A stretch of DNA of 64,000 bases. Source: Mya arenaria (Eukaryota; Mollusca; Bivalvia; Myida; Myidae). Of the stretch, positions 36,791 to 50,075 are shown in pieces. The notes beneath the pieces were generated by a model. The model made no database searches. It saw only the letters and a list, made by a program, of their open reading frames with translations, and had not been told where the DNA came from. The first letter of the stretch is position 1. Each line of letters opens with the position of its first letter. The stretch lies in the NCBI RefSeq assembly GCF_026914265.1, contig NC_069135.1, positions 30,136,738 through 30,200,737 of the forward strand, read 5' to 3'. A program made the translations under genes and the position numbers.

Positions 36791-36970
36791 TTAATTTGGT
36801 TTCCTTCTGCCGCAGAAAATTGTCCCTCATAGCGGGAATGAGCCCCTTCTGGAAGACGACATCGATGAGAACCCTGGAGTCTCTTACCTCGGGATACTGG
36901 TGTAGCCCCACTTGAGATACACAAGGAATTCTGACCAGCTCAGCTGTCCGTCACAATCAATGTCGAGACA
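36791..36970 (-). pseudogene. Decayed copy of the EF-hand exon (last exon of the HMGL/EF-hand gene)
   Basis: Aligns along its length with the functional last exon at 42318-42497, including the acceptor (TTTTCACAG). It still encodes DIDCDGQLSWSEFLVYLKW, a good EF-hand loop. Then a 1-bp deletion after the TGG codon shifts the frame into a TAA 27 bp later. The remaining exon sequence, to GCGGCAGAAGG, is still recognisable out of frame. Together with 38516-38826 it is a remnant of a tandem duplicate on the same strand; the three middle exons are absent. Confidence 0.85.
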
Positions 36971-38515
36971 CTGTGAAAATATTGCAAAACAATTAAAAAT
37001 ATTCAAGACAGCTAACTGACGATCTGACTAACAACATTTCGAATATTTATTTTATACTTTTAACCTGCATTGTTTTACTCTCTATTTCTTTGACTTCAGG
37101 ATGCTAGCTACGACTAGGTTAAATAATTCTTGTCATGCTACTGTTGTAGATACGAGTCCGCACAAGTATGAGATTTAAGTGTGTTTACATCTTCTATATA
37201 TGAACGTTTCAAGTTTCGAGGCAGTCATCCATGTTTTGTTAATAAAGATATTGGCATGCATATATATAGATACCGTTGCTTTGTGAACTTAAGTGTCTAT
37301 TCGGCCTTAAATTTTTCTCTTTTCTGTTAAATAATTCGCTAATAGGCTTAGCTTTGTAGTTTCCATTGTAACTAAAATTTTACCGTCAAGAAATAGCGTT
37401 TTAAAAATCATTTAAAACCATAATTTGTGAAACTTAAAATAGTTCGCATTAATTCTCGCATCAGAAGTGATATCGAACTTAGGCTTTTCCAATCATCGTA
37501 AATCACACTAAGTGGTTCGTAAATTTAGCGTGTATTTCCAACTTTAAGTAGAGGAGTATTGCAGAAAACGTTTTTACATCTTGTTGTTTTAATTTCACGG
37601 TCCATAACGCATCCTCTTTTTAATGAGTAGGCATGGTTAAGTATAACTGTTTTCATTAAAACTCAGTTTCTAGCGCAATAATTGGATCTGTCAGAATCAA
37701 TGTTACATTATTACAACAATTATTTTTGCGTGACCTATAACAACAACTAGTTAAATTCACCGGAAAGTGAATAACTGTGCTTGTGAATAATACATATCGG
37801 AGCAGGTTCCATGGCGTTAACATGATCATAATTTTGAAATCCAAAACATTATTTTTGTTTAAGGTACTTATTACACAAGCCAACGAACAAGTAGAGTTCT
37901 GAATTAGCAAAACTTCTCCTTTAAGATTGTCAATGTAAATATAGAAGATCCAAATCAAAGTATACAAAATATACCTTGGAAATGTACATACAAATATATA
38001 TAATCAATATGCATTAGTTTATTTCAACTACTGTATTACGCCCCTAAAGCGTCAGTTCCTGTACCAACGATTGCAAATGTCGGTACACTAAATAAATGAT
38101 TAACAAAGAAAGCAGCATAAGAAACATAACGAAAATGTTCATTATGTTGTTTATCATTATCTTTTTTTGTAATACCACGAATGAACGGTCATTAACCTCT
38201 TTATTACGTCACTGAACCAGGGAGTTTAAAGTTTAAGGTTATATGAAATGCAAAACTGTATGGTACGTGCTTTCAATCTCAAAAAGGTAATTGAAATTAT
38301 CATTAATTTAAGTTAATCGGTCATACTTTTCGCACACTGTCGTCTCAATAGTCCTAAACCGAACTTAAAATTTTATAGATGTACGCGACTTTTAAAAGAT
38401 CTCTAGAATAACATAGTATCTTAGACGTGTTTGGTTAAGCAATTTATTGGTTGAGATTACATGTACAAGGTTTATTGTCAAAATTGTATAACAATTACAG
38501 AAACAACCTAAACCT
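36971..38515. other. Gap between the two pseudogene remnants
   Basis: The functional gene has three exons in the equivalent place. I find none here, so they were deleted or never duplicated. AT-rich sequence, nothing else recognised. Confidence 0.5.
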
Positions 38516-38826
38516 ACTTTGAGTGATTTCGGAAGAAGCCCAAAGTGTCTCAGGGTCTTCGCCTTTTGCTATCAGATCCTTCATGAAAACATCATCGAAA
38601 CTAGTCATCTGGTTAAAGATGACGACTATGATGCTTTTGAAGACGCATTTCTTCGATGTTTCATAGATTGTCCATTTGTCTTCCAAAGTATGTCCATTCA
38701 GTACTCTCATGAATCGAGTTGTCCACAAATCACGCAGGACGTCATACTTCTTAAGCTTCACTCGGACGTCATTATTAAAGGTATTTGCTATTGTTTGACA
38801 TGTTTTCGAATAAACAAGATCTAATT
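38516..38826 (-). pseudogene. Decayed copy of exon 1 of the HMGL/EF-hand gene
   Basis: Matches functional exon 1 (45850-46171): shared KLKKYDVLRDL, GHTLEDKW, FNQMTS, DDVF and KDLIAKGEDPE, and the donor region A|GTAGGT. Two small deletions, netting 24 bp, remove and scramble the segment around NSIREST, which carries the conserved Arg-Glu of the active site. The ATG equivalent is also lost (TTCGAAAAC in its place). The open frame that survives, 38495-38761, is therefore not a functional protein. Confidence 0.85.
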
Positions 38827-40114
38827 AGAAAAGCTTATCGATTAACTCGATTTATACTTCTAAATATATAACCTACTATCTTCTTCTAACAGTAAACACT
38901 AGGTACATCTTTATGTTTAACTTACTACTTAAGTATTCATTTTCATTTGTAAATTGTATTTGCAAGTATCTGTTCCACAAATGAAAATGCGATGTAAAGT
39001 TGTCGTTTAACAATATGAAAACGTACATTAAATATAAAAAAGCAGGCTTTCTGACATCGGCTTTCTTTGCTTTGTGAATTAACTTAAACACGACAAGTAA
39101 TGAAATACAAACCGTACTCCTACTTTTTACCGTTTGTTTTATATCCGAAACTGTTTCTGTCCTTATTTAACCTCTCTATACGAACGCCAACAATCTAAGA
39201 AAGTATTTGACTGATGACATATAATGGTGACTGCAGCTTAAGTATTTGAAAGCGTGATATGGATGATTTTATTTTTTATCCATCCGTGTATTTTTTGTGT
39301 ATGATAATAACAACCAAACCTTTCACCTAATTTACATTTTGCGATGTTCGCACTATACTAATTCTATTGAACTACTGAATCAAAACAGAAAATATGTTTT
39401 TTCTATGACACTCGTGAAATAAAATACGATCTTACACTGAAATAAACAAATATCCTCTATGTCAACGCAATCTATATTCCCAATTTACCAATACTTTTTG
39501 TATACAAAGACATTTTAAGCTTTGTCCAACCTTACTACTTAAATAATCATCATATATATTTTTATGATTGTGTACGTTGCTTTTTTACAACTCCTTCCAT
39601 ACTATTTTCTTTTCAATTTGTCAGTGTTACAGCTAAGTTAATGATTGGACTTCGCTCATCAATACGATGTTCGATTTTGGTCTTGTTTGAAATAATGTCC
39701 TTACAAAATATTTCGGTAAATGTTCTGATGAACAAATGGAGCGCTTAACATGTTCACATGTTGACAACGTGATATACAGGTTACGGTGATAGTAGGTGAC
39801 CCGTAATGGTATATACGGGGCAAAGAAAAACAATATCCGGTGAGAGCGAACTAATAATACCATACCAGTTTGCTAAATTTCAGTTCAGAATAAATCATCT
39901 TATATGTTTGATAAGTGCTATGCTGTGTATGCGAGGGTTTATGTGTTAGCTTACTCTGTATGCGGTCCTAGTCAGGGCAGTAAAGGACTAGAAGCAAGAA
40001 AATGAGAAAATGACAACACTGCGTCAAGATGTACAACTAAGTTTGATAAAGGCACCAATTCGAATTGCTTACATTCATTTTTATTTAATATTTTGCCTGT
40101 CGGCGATAAACATC
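38827..40114. other. Intergenic, no gene recognised
   Basis: AT-rich. A small inverted repeat, CATTTTCATTTG / CAAATGAAAATG, lies near 38938-38989. No gene was seen. Confidence 0.4.
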
Positions 40115-40375
40115 AAATTGTCTGAAACAAGCTCAGTAGCCAAACGTTTAAACACTAACCCCGTTTAATGGTACAGGGTAAACGCCATAGACATGGAACA
40201 AAAAACAAAAAAAAAGCAAAAACATTGAACAACAGCTCGAAACTTCAAAAACAACACAATGTATATACTATAAAATACTAGGTGTTTTTAACAAGGATCG
40301 TAAGGTACCGCCTTCGAACGGTTAGTAAAATATTTACGCGGGGTTCAAACCCGTTTGCGTGCACATCCTCCCTCT
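40115..40375 (-). repeat. Dispersed repeat family R1, copy 4
   Basis: Colinear with 5515-5745: GAAACAAGCTCAGTAGCC, CACAATGTATATACTATA, GGTACCGCCTTCGAACGG and GCGGGGTTCAAACCCG. The last contains GGTTCAAACCC, which resembles a tRNA B box, but the possible A box (AGCTCAGTAGC) is about 200 bp away, too far for an ordinary tRNA-derived SINE head. Confidence 0.75.
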
Positions 40376-42317
40376 TATCTCGTATATTCTGAATAATGTA
40401 AAACAGCGTCAATCTTTTCAAAGTATGCATTAAATAAATGCTTCTTGGTTTATGCTCTTTTGATGAACTGAGAATACCGCTGGAGCTCTCTTATTCGTGC
40501 TTAACTTGTATAAGACATGGTGCATGTTTATATTTAGAAACGACCAAAAACAGTTAGTCTGAACTTCAATTTGATTTGTAAGTTCAGTAAGGCACTTATT
40601 GATTGATAATGGGATACGCTGTCAAAGAGAGGAATCGAATAAGCTCGTTTGTTGTTGTTGTTTTTCGATCAACTTTTTATAATAAGGATATCAACTTTCA
40701 ACTTTTATTTCACAAAAGCATAAGGTCGCCACATACGTACAGCATTAGGATACATAATGTATAAAGCAAAATGGGTATGTTTATAAGAGACATTAAGTAT
40801 TATTATTTTAACAAAGAAGGTTTTCATCTGTCTTATCTAATGGTACTGAAACCTTGGTGTGAATTCATCATGAGATACTTTAACTGATTTCTGGAGTGCG
40901 TGTTTGTTAAACAAATGTATTTGCTCTTGAGACTGCATCCCTGGTAGCGTATGGTGGTATCGATCAATTAAGTAATTTGTGTGAATGTATTTGACATTGG
41001 GTCTATTGTTCAGAACTTTGTTAGAATTACTAAGGTAGTTTACGTTATCGTTGCTTACTTTCAAATCGTTCCTACACATGAAGTTTACTGGATACACTCG
41101 TGATCAGCTGCTGTATTTCTAATGAAACTTCAGACAGCTGGTTAGCTGCCCTTATTTATTTCTAAAGATGTGAGCAAATCATCATATATTACACATTTAA
41201 GTTAACAACGATTTATTTAATGACGCTGTTAACTTGAACCAAGTTCTGAACAACTGGCCTTAAATGAATGCCAGTCAGGTTATTTCAGGTCATACTTCAA
41301 TTGAAATATAGGACAAAAATAACATCGAATACATTAAATCTATCAAGGAAATAAAGCCATTACAAAATGAATAATAAGCAGATATCTGAAAAATTAATGC
41401 CAAGCAAGCTGTAGACAAGTCTACAAGTAAACACATGAAGTCATTTTTACACAAAGCTCAATAATTTTCACTAAATACAAATATACGCAAATATGTTCTT
41501 GGAAAACCAATACAGAAAAAGTCATATCGAAATATTGGTAGCATACATTACATGTCCGTTTGTACTAATCATTGCTACGAACTACGAATATTCACCATTT
41601 AAGTAAAGAACATGTATACACGAATATTGGACAATTTAGTGCTCTTTCCAGGAAAACGTTGCCGGACGACATCAAATAATATGTATTCCCGGATAGTTTT
41701 TCTCACTCCTGAATATTGTTAAATATCAAACTGTTTCATTAATTGTTTAGTGCAAACAAATCATCCAAAAAGACAGCATCGGCCAGGAAAAAGTTTAACA
41801 CATTACATTATTATTAAGAAACATAATCAGAAAATATTCAAGAGATATTCAAATAATTAAACAAAATTAATTTTGATAATCTTGTACTATTCCGATGTGC
41901 CTAGACACACATATACAAAACAGCCATATTATTTAACTACTTGCAGGTGCCCATTACATCATACGTAAGGTAGCCAATATACAAGGATGTGAATTTGAAA
42001 TGTTTGGTGAACTCATATTAGTTTGCTTTCATTTAAAGGATTTTGAATGTTGATATGAAAACTATAAACAACAGTTAACATAAGCTATGTAAAGATAGTA
42101 ATTGACATTATCAGATCATTCATTTCCGACGTCTCTTGAAAAAAAAATACTTTCAAATAATATCAACACTATAATGGATCACAAGGCATAATCAAACACA
42201 ACCGGAAGTAAATATAACTGGTATGATAAACCGATATCCGGATTGAATATCCTAAGCATGATGCCAACAAGTAAAAAAAAACTCAGGAAGTTTATTTCTA
42301 CTGAAAATGGTTCTTGT
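40376..42317. other. 3' flank of the HMGL/EF-hand gene
   Basis: No gene, RNA or defined element recognised. This includes whatever 3' UTR the minus-strand gene ending at 42318 has. Confidence 0.4.
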
Positions 42318-45300
42318 TTATTTGGTTCCGTGCTGCCGCAGAATTTCGTCTCTCATAGCGGGAATGAGTCCCTTCCGGAAGGCGACATCTATGAGCTCGC
42401 TGGAGTCTCTGACGTCAGGGTACTGGTGAAGCGCCCATTTGAGATACACGAGGAATTCTGACCAGTCCACCATTCCGTCAGAATCCATGTCCAGACACTG
42501 CAGAAATATTGCAAAACAATTTAGATAAAACAAAACAAGTATATATATATATAATTACTAGACCATTTGTTTTTAGATAATGGATTGTACAATTAAGGCA
42601 TCTCTTATTGTCTCTAATAACATCGAATAAGATAGAATAAAACTTGAAGGAATATTTATATTTTTACCTTGCAATTGACACTGAATGACATTGTAATATA
42701 ACTATTTAGCAACAACTTTGATAGGTGTTTCCATAAAACGTAAAACCATAAAAATGAAACTGATTTAGCTGAATAGCTGTGGATGTTTAAAGGCAATTGG
42801 TCAGACCAATTCATACACATTCGATTGTTTGCATTTTCCACACTAAAATGAAGACTTGATTAACAATAAGATATACTCACTGAAAATAAACCTAAACATG
42901 TTTTTAAACTTATGCAATTATTTCATTATTTAAGTGGGTTTTTTTTGCGATATCATTCGAGCTTATGTTAACATAATTATGCATTAGTAGAATAAATTAC
43001 TATTAAACCCTTCGAGACAAGACACACAAAACGTAAAAGGAAATGAAATGCTTAATCTGATAAGAACCTTTCTTTTATTTTCTGGGAATGAAACGGATTT
43101 TTCTTTTTGCTTAAGGTACTTATGACCAAACAATCTAAACTCGTAAAAGTAATAGTTTCTCAAAATGATATTTTAACAATGTTATAGTTATCCGCAAATA
43201 TCAACACCTTTAACACAGCACTTGGCATCAGCTATATTATATGTTGAAAAGAGGAAGAGAACGAGATATGGTCTAGCTAACATCGATAGGTTGTATTCGT
43301 TTAATCGTTATCCATTGAAACCAAATGAATAAACCCCAGCCTTGCACAAATGGAAACGATACATCGAATAAAACTAATCAATCACCACATTTACACTTGC
43401 GCAGTCACTTCACTGGGGATTAAGGGACGGCGTAGGGGGTGGTACGCTCGGACACGTCTTTTCTCAAATAGTCTTTGCCAATATAGGAGATATAAAGTCA
43501 TTTAATACATCAAACTGTCCCATTTCAAACTTAAACGAGCTCAATATGTCCTTGCACTCTTCGATGCATTAGTCACATGATCAATAAATAAAACAGCATA
43601 GAAAACATTAAAATCATTTAAATCTTTGTGTTATTTATCATTTTATCATTAAATTTAGGACTACCATGAATGAACGGTCAGTGAATCTCGCGATGAAGCC
43701 TCGAGCCCAGATTTTATTAGGTTAAAAATCATATCAAACATAGGGCTGAAATTGCATGCTATATGATTGCAATTCCAAACATTTCTTGCAATTGGCATGT
43801 ATTCTATGTATTGATTCATAGTTTTTGAGATTGACATTGCTGCACACAAGTATAACGTTACATCTGTCTTTTCAACAAATCACCTCAAACAAGTTTTGGC
43901 AGTTGTATTTTTTAAACTGATAGATGTGGTTTGCAGTTCATAAAGATTCTCTCGAATAATATTGTATGTAAGCAATGAATAGTTTTTCAATGATTGGTTT
44001 GGATAACAAAACAACAACCACCTGCAGCCCTTTTCTGGTGTCGTTGCAACGGTAGCAAGAGAAATAGGGCGCCATAAACGCGTTGTAAAACGAATCAAAT
44101 TGTAACATGTTGTCCCCTCGGTCCTTTTCATCCTCCTTAAGGTCCCACTCGTCCCAGCGTGCGCGGATCTCCGTAAGGAGATTTTGAGCGTGTGGAGTGA
44201 GAAGGGTGTCTGATTCTATTGCATCCCTCATTGCTGGTGTTACTTTACCTCCAGAGCGATCAAGGAGGATCGCAAGTCCAACCTTGCTCATGTATTCTTC
44301 CTTTCTAAAATAGAAAGCAGGCTGACTGTTTTCAATTCGATTGTAGGTTGCATTCGATTACCGTGATGATATAGTAATATCAAAGACTTTTTGATTTTAT
44401 TTCATAACAATAAAGTTGAATGTGCTTTACGTGAATTAAATCTAAATATGTGAAGCAAGTGACATTAGTTTGCTTCATTTGTTTACCTTCCACGTCTTAA
44501 GTCCGCAAGCATGACTTTTTTCATTTTGTATGCTTGATCAAACGTGAAGCTTTTATCTTTACCAAACAAATTCACTAGATGTAAGCGAATCATCTCAGGT
44601 GAGGCTACAGTTGTGATTCGAATAGGAGCCGTTTCTCCAAAGAAGCTTGCAAGGTCAAACTCCTCCTTAGTAAAATCATAAACGAAATCTAAAGCCCGGG
44701 CGCCGTATACAGGCTGATTCTTATGCGGCGGATTTCCAGTGCTTATTTCCGTTACGGTTATTGCGGCCTGGCGAAGAAAAGCGCAGTTATAACGCTGCAG
44801 GACCTTTTTGTTACCAAGGCGAACGAGATTGATGAGAGTCACACATGATGAAGCGTTCCCCATCGCCGCTCCCTCGTTACAGACGCTTGCCCATATCCCA
44901 TTGGCCCCGTTCATCAGTACCTTAAATAAACATTTTTATAACTAGACTATTCGACTCGTATCGAAATAACGATCCAAAGAGGAAAATCTGAGAACAACTG
45001 TGTTAGAATCATGTTTCATTATCCTAACATAACAATTGGAATATTATATTGAACACAAGAAGTCTTTTCTAGATATATATTGATAACAATGTAAACGTTA
45101 GTTTTATTTAGCGAAGTTTTAAAGAAGCGCCGACATTGAGTCAGAGATAAAATATTTGAAAAGGCAATTTTTTCATAGCCATTACTTGAATAATCAAATG
45201 TTACTTACCTCTAGGGCAGTTGCATCGAGATATCCAAACTTTTCATGCACATGAACAAGAAGGTGTCCTTTCCATTTTGCGTCGTCCATAACCTTTCGAA

Positions 45301-46171
45301 TATACTTGGCCCAAGTACCACATTCTTCCGGCAAAGACTTTCCTCGTGGCTCCTCAAAAATCAATCCAAACAACTGGATCTCTTTCGGTAGGTTTGAAAG
45401 AAATGAAAGCACCCTGAACACGCGATCGGCATCCCCGGCCATGGCCTCGGGTGGATCACGCAAATTAAACAAAATTTTAGCCTTCTTGCTGAGGTTTTTA
45501 AAGCACCATCGCACTAACTTTTCAAGGTGAGCGCAAAGTTGATCGACGCTAAATTTGTCGAAGTCATAGGTAGAGTCACCAAGGTCAACCTCAAAAATGA
45601 CGTTTCGCAAACCAGCAGACTGCATCATTCGTAGTCCGACAGGCAACTTCTTTGTGTCAGGGACCTTTTTCTTTATACCTTAATATATTAATACGTTTAA
45701 CATTCCTTGATATTTACAAGGTTAATTGCCGAAGTTAAATGATTTGCGCAAAATATTTAATCTGTTTAAAATAACATGTACTATCTCTACATTTTGCAAA
45801 CAAATATGAGACAAATGACAAATGTAAATATTGGAACATATATTCTTACTTTCCGTGATTTCGGAGAAGGCCCAAAGTCCCTCGGGGTCCTCCCCTTTTG
45901 CAATCAGATCCTTTATGAAAACGTCATCGACGCTAGTCATCTGGTTAAAGCTGGCCACTATTGTATTTTTAAAGCCGCATTTTTTCGTCACATTGTAGAT
46001 TGCCCATTTATCTTCCAGAGTATGTCCTTTCAGTTGTCCAACAGTGCTCTCGCGAATCGAGTTATCCAAAACGAAAACATCCAAATCACGTAGGACGTCA
46101 TACTTCTTAAGCTTATCTTGAACGTCATTTTTATACTTCTTTGCAAGTGCTCGACACGCTGCAGGATCCAT
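42318..46171 (-). CDS. HMG-CoA-lyase-like (DRE-TIM) protein with C-terminal EF-hand
   Basis: Five exons on the minus strand: 46171-45850, 45678-45209, 44920-44487, 44304-44022 and 42497-42318. All are GT/AG with consistent phases, giving 562 residues. The barrel starts with DVFVLDNSIREST (residues 31-43), equivalent to the DxTLRDG start of the HMGL-like/pyruvate-carboxyltransferase family. Candidate metal ligands are present: Glu41 (family Asp), His250 and His252 in HVHEKFG, and Asn286 in MGNAS. A helical part follows, then an EF-hand with canonical loop DMDSDGMVDWSE (506-517). The likely role is a divalent-metal carbon-carbon lyase or synthase whose activity or partner may respond to calcium; the substrate is unknown. 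No signal peptide is seen. An in-frame upstream AG leaves room for a 5' UTR intron. The Asp-to-Glu change and HxHE (usually HxHD/N) are unusual. Exon 4's donor, GTGGTT, is weak. Confidence 0.85.
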
Positions 46172-47082
46172 GATAAGAAACAAGACCTAACTAAAAAACG
46201 TTAATAGAAAAACTTGATTTAATTTTTCAATTTTGTAAGTTGTTATTACATACCTTTTCAACACGAGTATTTGTATATGTATTTATTTCTCTTAAATGAA
46301 AGTAGGGTTATTTTAATATTGTAAAAATAATAATATCGGAGTTAAAAAACAACAACAACATTTCCTGATCTACATATTTACCGTTTTTATATCCCAATAT
46401 AATATAAACTTCGTTCGTTAAAGAGTCATGTTTCATATGCGACGAAGATATACGCTTTCATAATAACTCTGAATCCACAGGCCTTATATTTTTTATGATC
46501 CGTGAATGCATTTTAAATGCAGTGCAAGCAGCATGCATTCGTTCGACCAAGAAAACCAGACATATTGAACATCAGAACGTCTCCTCTAGCTAATTAATGC
46601 AGCAGACCAGACAACGTCTTTATAAAAAGTGGTATTTAGTCATTTTTTCGCTTTCAAATAAAACATTTTTTTTTCTAAATAATTATTTAATTTAGATATG
46701 AATGTATATTTCAAATGTTTGACAAATGTTATTTTGCAGATAGATTTTATAGAAGACCATTTATCTTGTCTACTGTTACTGTCATTTTAGCTTAAGCAGG
46801 ATAGCGTTTGCTATATTTTTTATTTTAAATACCAACAAATCTTATACTCCTTACTGACCTGTCTATATCTATATTTGCACCATATGGTTGGTATGAATGT
46901 TACAATGTTAAATAGTAATTGGTATTTTGATTTAGTTGTATATTCGTTCATAGACATTGCTTTTATTTTGGATATGTGACTACTGATTTTGTTCGTCGGA
47001 AAATATCTTGTTTGAAAGATTGAACATTGCCAATTAAGTCTTTAAAGTTGGAAACTTAACATAGATGTATAAAAAACTTAGT
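46172..47082. other. Upstream of the HMGL/EF-hand gene
   Basis: AT-rich. Should hold its promoter and 5' UTR. No motif was convincing enough to call. Confidence 0.3.
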
Positions 47083-47190
47083 AAGTTGAGGTCACGACTT
47101 AGTTCCTTGTGGCCACAACTAAGTAACTAAGTTGTGGCCTCAAGTTGCTAAGTTATGGCCACAAGTTACTTAGCTGTAGCCACAATATAA
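47083..47190. repeat. Short palindromic tandem repeat
   Basis: Variants of AACTAAGTTGTGGCC and GGCCACAAGTTACTTAG alternate about four times in both orientations at about 25-bp spacing. A simple self-complementary array. Confidence 0.75.
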
Positions 47191-50075
47191 ATTAAGTTTT
47201 GCGGATGTCACCTCAGTACCACCGTACAAATCTGAATACATGCTTCATTAAAACTAGTTTGCTTATTTAGCCCTCTGTAATCATGAAAATCGCTTGAATC
47301 ACAATGTTAAATACTGGCTTTAAAATATGGCCTCTGTAGATTTTTGACGTTTTAGTTCATATCGTATAATTTTCAGAACATTTAACGCTGGGCATCAATT
47401 CTCGCCGGATCATGGCAAAGGCGATGTTGTTTTGTGTAAACTCGGTCAACCATTGATCAGGTGGTAATATAATTAGCTTTTATATTATCCACAGAGTTTC
47501 GCATTACACTGCAGAACAGTATTGCGTTAGTCTTGCAACATGTTTTCTTTATTTAATGTGTATATAGCTCGGAAGAATGAACGCTTGAAAATGAAAATTG
47601 TTTGTCGTAGAGAAAACGGCTATTTCACATGTGCATGCTCGTCATGCCCTTCTGTGTGGGCCTCTGGTGGTACTCCAGCACGCGCATTATATATAGCTGT
47701 TGACGCAGATCCGATCCGGGAGCAGCGCAGGAACCGGCGACCCCCCCCCCTCTCCCGACGTTGGTGAGTCTGGCCGTAGGTCGAACGGCGCATGACGTTT
47801 GGGCAAAATGGTACCCTGATGCAAGAGTTAGAGTGGGATGTCAGCAGACATCTCATGATGGTTGCACGACTGTTGCTCGACGGACTTGCAGCACACCCAC
47901 ATCATAACCACGACCTATCTTTATTTCTGTCGCGTCCCTATCGCCCAACCTTAGTCCTTTCGTTATTTCGCTGTGCCCGGGGCATAAGCTGAAATCGGAG
48001 GTATTCATTTAATCTTCATTGACCTGGCTTATACTGCGAAAATTGAAGTTATTGTGTGCAGTGCCTACATAAACTTTAAACATTTAAACGTTCCCGTCAG
48101 ATATGGCTAATGTAAGTGACATACGAATTACGATTTGATCTGCGACAATTCCCAATTCCGACTAAAACAATGACAATTAGAGCATTATCCTTTTGTTTTT
48201 ATAAGAATATGTTTAAATTATGATTATCATACAAATAAGCAAATTCAAAAATGGCGATATGTTTACATGAATAAAATGATTAGAATTTCTGCAGGGTGGT
48301 ATAAGGAAAACATTTGTATCTGTGAGATCATGTTCGCCAGTTATCAAAGAAGAATATTATGCGATAAAATCAACCATTGTTTTAGCAGGATTGAATGACT
48401 TCATATATCAAACAAACTTCCTGAATCTGAAGAATGCCCAGTATGCAACCTGGTGCTTGTTATTGTCTTCCTTTTCAAAAGATTCAAGGGCTTGTCATTA
48501 GAAACGCAGTTATGGATTTTACCGTCCAAACCTTTTAGTTATACTAATATATATAAGTATATAATAAGCAAATGAAAACGGATCAATGACGAAGGAAATA
48601 TGAAGAAGGCAATAAAGGTATATAGTGAGAAATATTTTAATCTTTAAATAAACAAATGCATAGGGCTTCGTGATTGTTAATATCATTTTGATTGTGTATG
48701 GTATAGAATACTGTGGCACGGATTTCCAATCAAGTGATCCATCGTGTTATGTAAAGATCATAGTGATGCTTTTTTTCTAAAAATGCTTTGAGAAATAACA
48801 ATCATGTGATTAAAAATAAGTTTTAAAACAGTTATCATGCATACGGGTGTGTTGTTTTATTGAGAAAGGTAATTATGATACATAGTTATGCGTACACCGG
48901 GGATATGCGAGGTAAAAATAGCTTCTATAATTTAAAAATTGCAATCATGTAAAGATTGAGTGTCAAAGTGAACGACATTTAAAAAACAAACAAACGTAAA
49001 ACACAACGTGCAACCAGCGCTACCCAGCAATTCTGAACGGTTCACCACGTAATACCATATTACTTTTTTTTCCAAACGAGTCACCCTAAATGACAGTGTT
49101 ACACGCTTATTATACCAAACAGTGCCAAAATAGGCTACAATAAAATTGTTTCTATGGACAGGAAAAGTCTTGTCAGTGTATGAACGTGTTTCTCGCTTTT
49201 GTTTTACTTATAACGCTCGCGGATCAGACCTTCCATTTCAAATGTCGTGTTATCACAAATGAAAACGGCGACATTTTGGAGGAAATATATTACACACATG
49301 GAATCAATAATGACTAGAGGTTACCTTACGCATGTTCTTGTAAGAAACATTTCAATTTCTCGATTACATGTTCTTCATTTTAATTTTATATTTTCTTCTT
49401 TCAATTTTCCGATTACTTTGTTAAAATTGTTTTCTTCTTACACCGCGTAGCGATTTATCACTTGATGTAGAAATAAAAGAGCTCAATGTACCAGTTTTAT
49501 AGCTTCACAATTTTACAATATATGAATGTGTGTCCGAATTACAAGTAGAAACACGTTAACATTTGTATCTGGTTTTTGTTTATCACATATAAACGTTAGA
49601 CAATGCGATATGTTATGCAGGAAGGGTTTTATGTATACATATAAACGTTATGTTTACATAAAAACGGTCAACATTTTCTTTGGTACACATCAGCCATCAC
49701 TATGCTTCGTGTTTCGCGTTACGACAGTGTGTTGGCGCGTCGGCAGCGACGTTTTATGTTAATCGGTTAACAAACTTTTGGATATTATGTCACTATAAGT
49801 ACGAATACGTAGCAAACATTAATGGCTGAGTGCCAAGCGTAAGGCAATTGAGATATATATCAATGTACGAGGGTTGTTCGGAAATTTTCGGGACAAGTGC
49901 CGGAACATTTTCATTTTTTAATATTTGTACACAATTTTTTAAACATATAGAGCTTTTGTTCATATACTCGTTTATTGAGAATTGTAAATGATAAAATTTA
50001 TGATGAACTCTTGTTACCGGACAGAAAACATTCAGCAGTATAGGTAGTCGTCCGAAGGCACGGGAGACCCCCAAA
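47191..50075. other. Intergenic, no gene recognised
   Basis: A GC-rich patch with a poly-C run lies at 47690-47780. The open frames there (47540-47992 and its complement) show no family resemblance. A sequence at 49866, TACGAGGGTTGTTCGGAAAT, resembles a terminal inverted repeat of mariner-type elements, but no matching second end was found. The last few hundred bases should contain the promoter of HSPA12-like gene 2. Confidence 0.35.

Noticed and set aside
38495..38761. An 88-codon open frame as a functional gene
   Set aside because: It is the first exon of a pseudogene with deletions across the active-site segment; no further exons with a consistent frame follow.
40330..40352. tRNA gene suggested by GGTTCAAACCC
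   Set aside because: No cloverleaf, acceptor stem or properly spaced A box; it is part of the dispersed repeat family R1.
47540..47992. GC-rich open frames on both strands near 47.6-47.9 kb
   Set aside because: No family resemblance, overlapping frames on opposite strands and a poly-C run make composition the likely cause.
49866..49895. Heat-shock element upstream of HSPA12-like gene 2 (TTCGGAAATTTTC)
   Set aside because: The TTC/GAA triplets are not at the required 2-bp spacing, and the sequence instead resembles a mariner-type terminal repeat.
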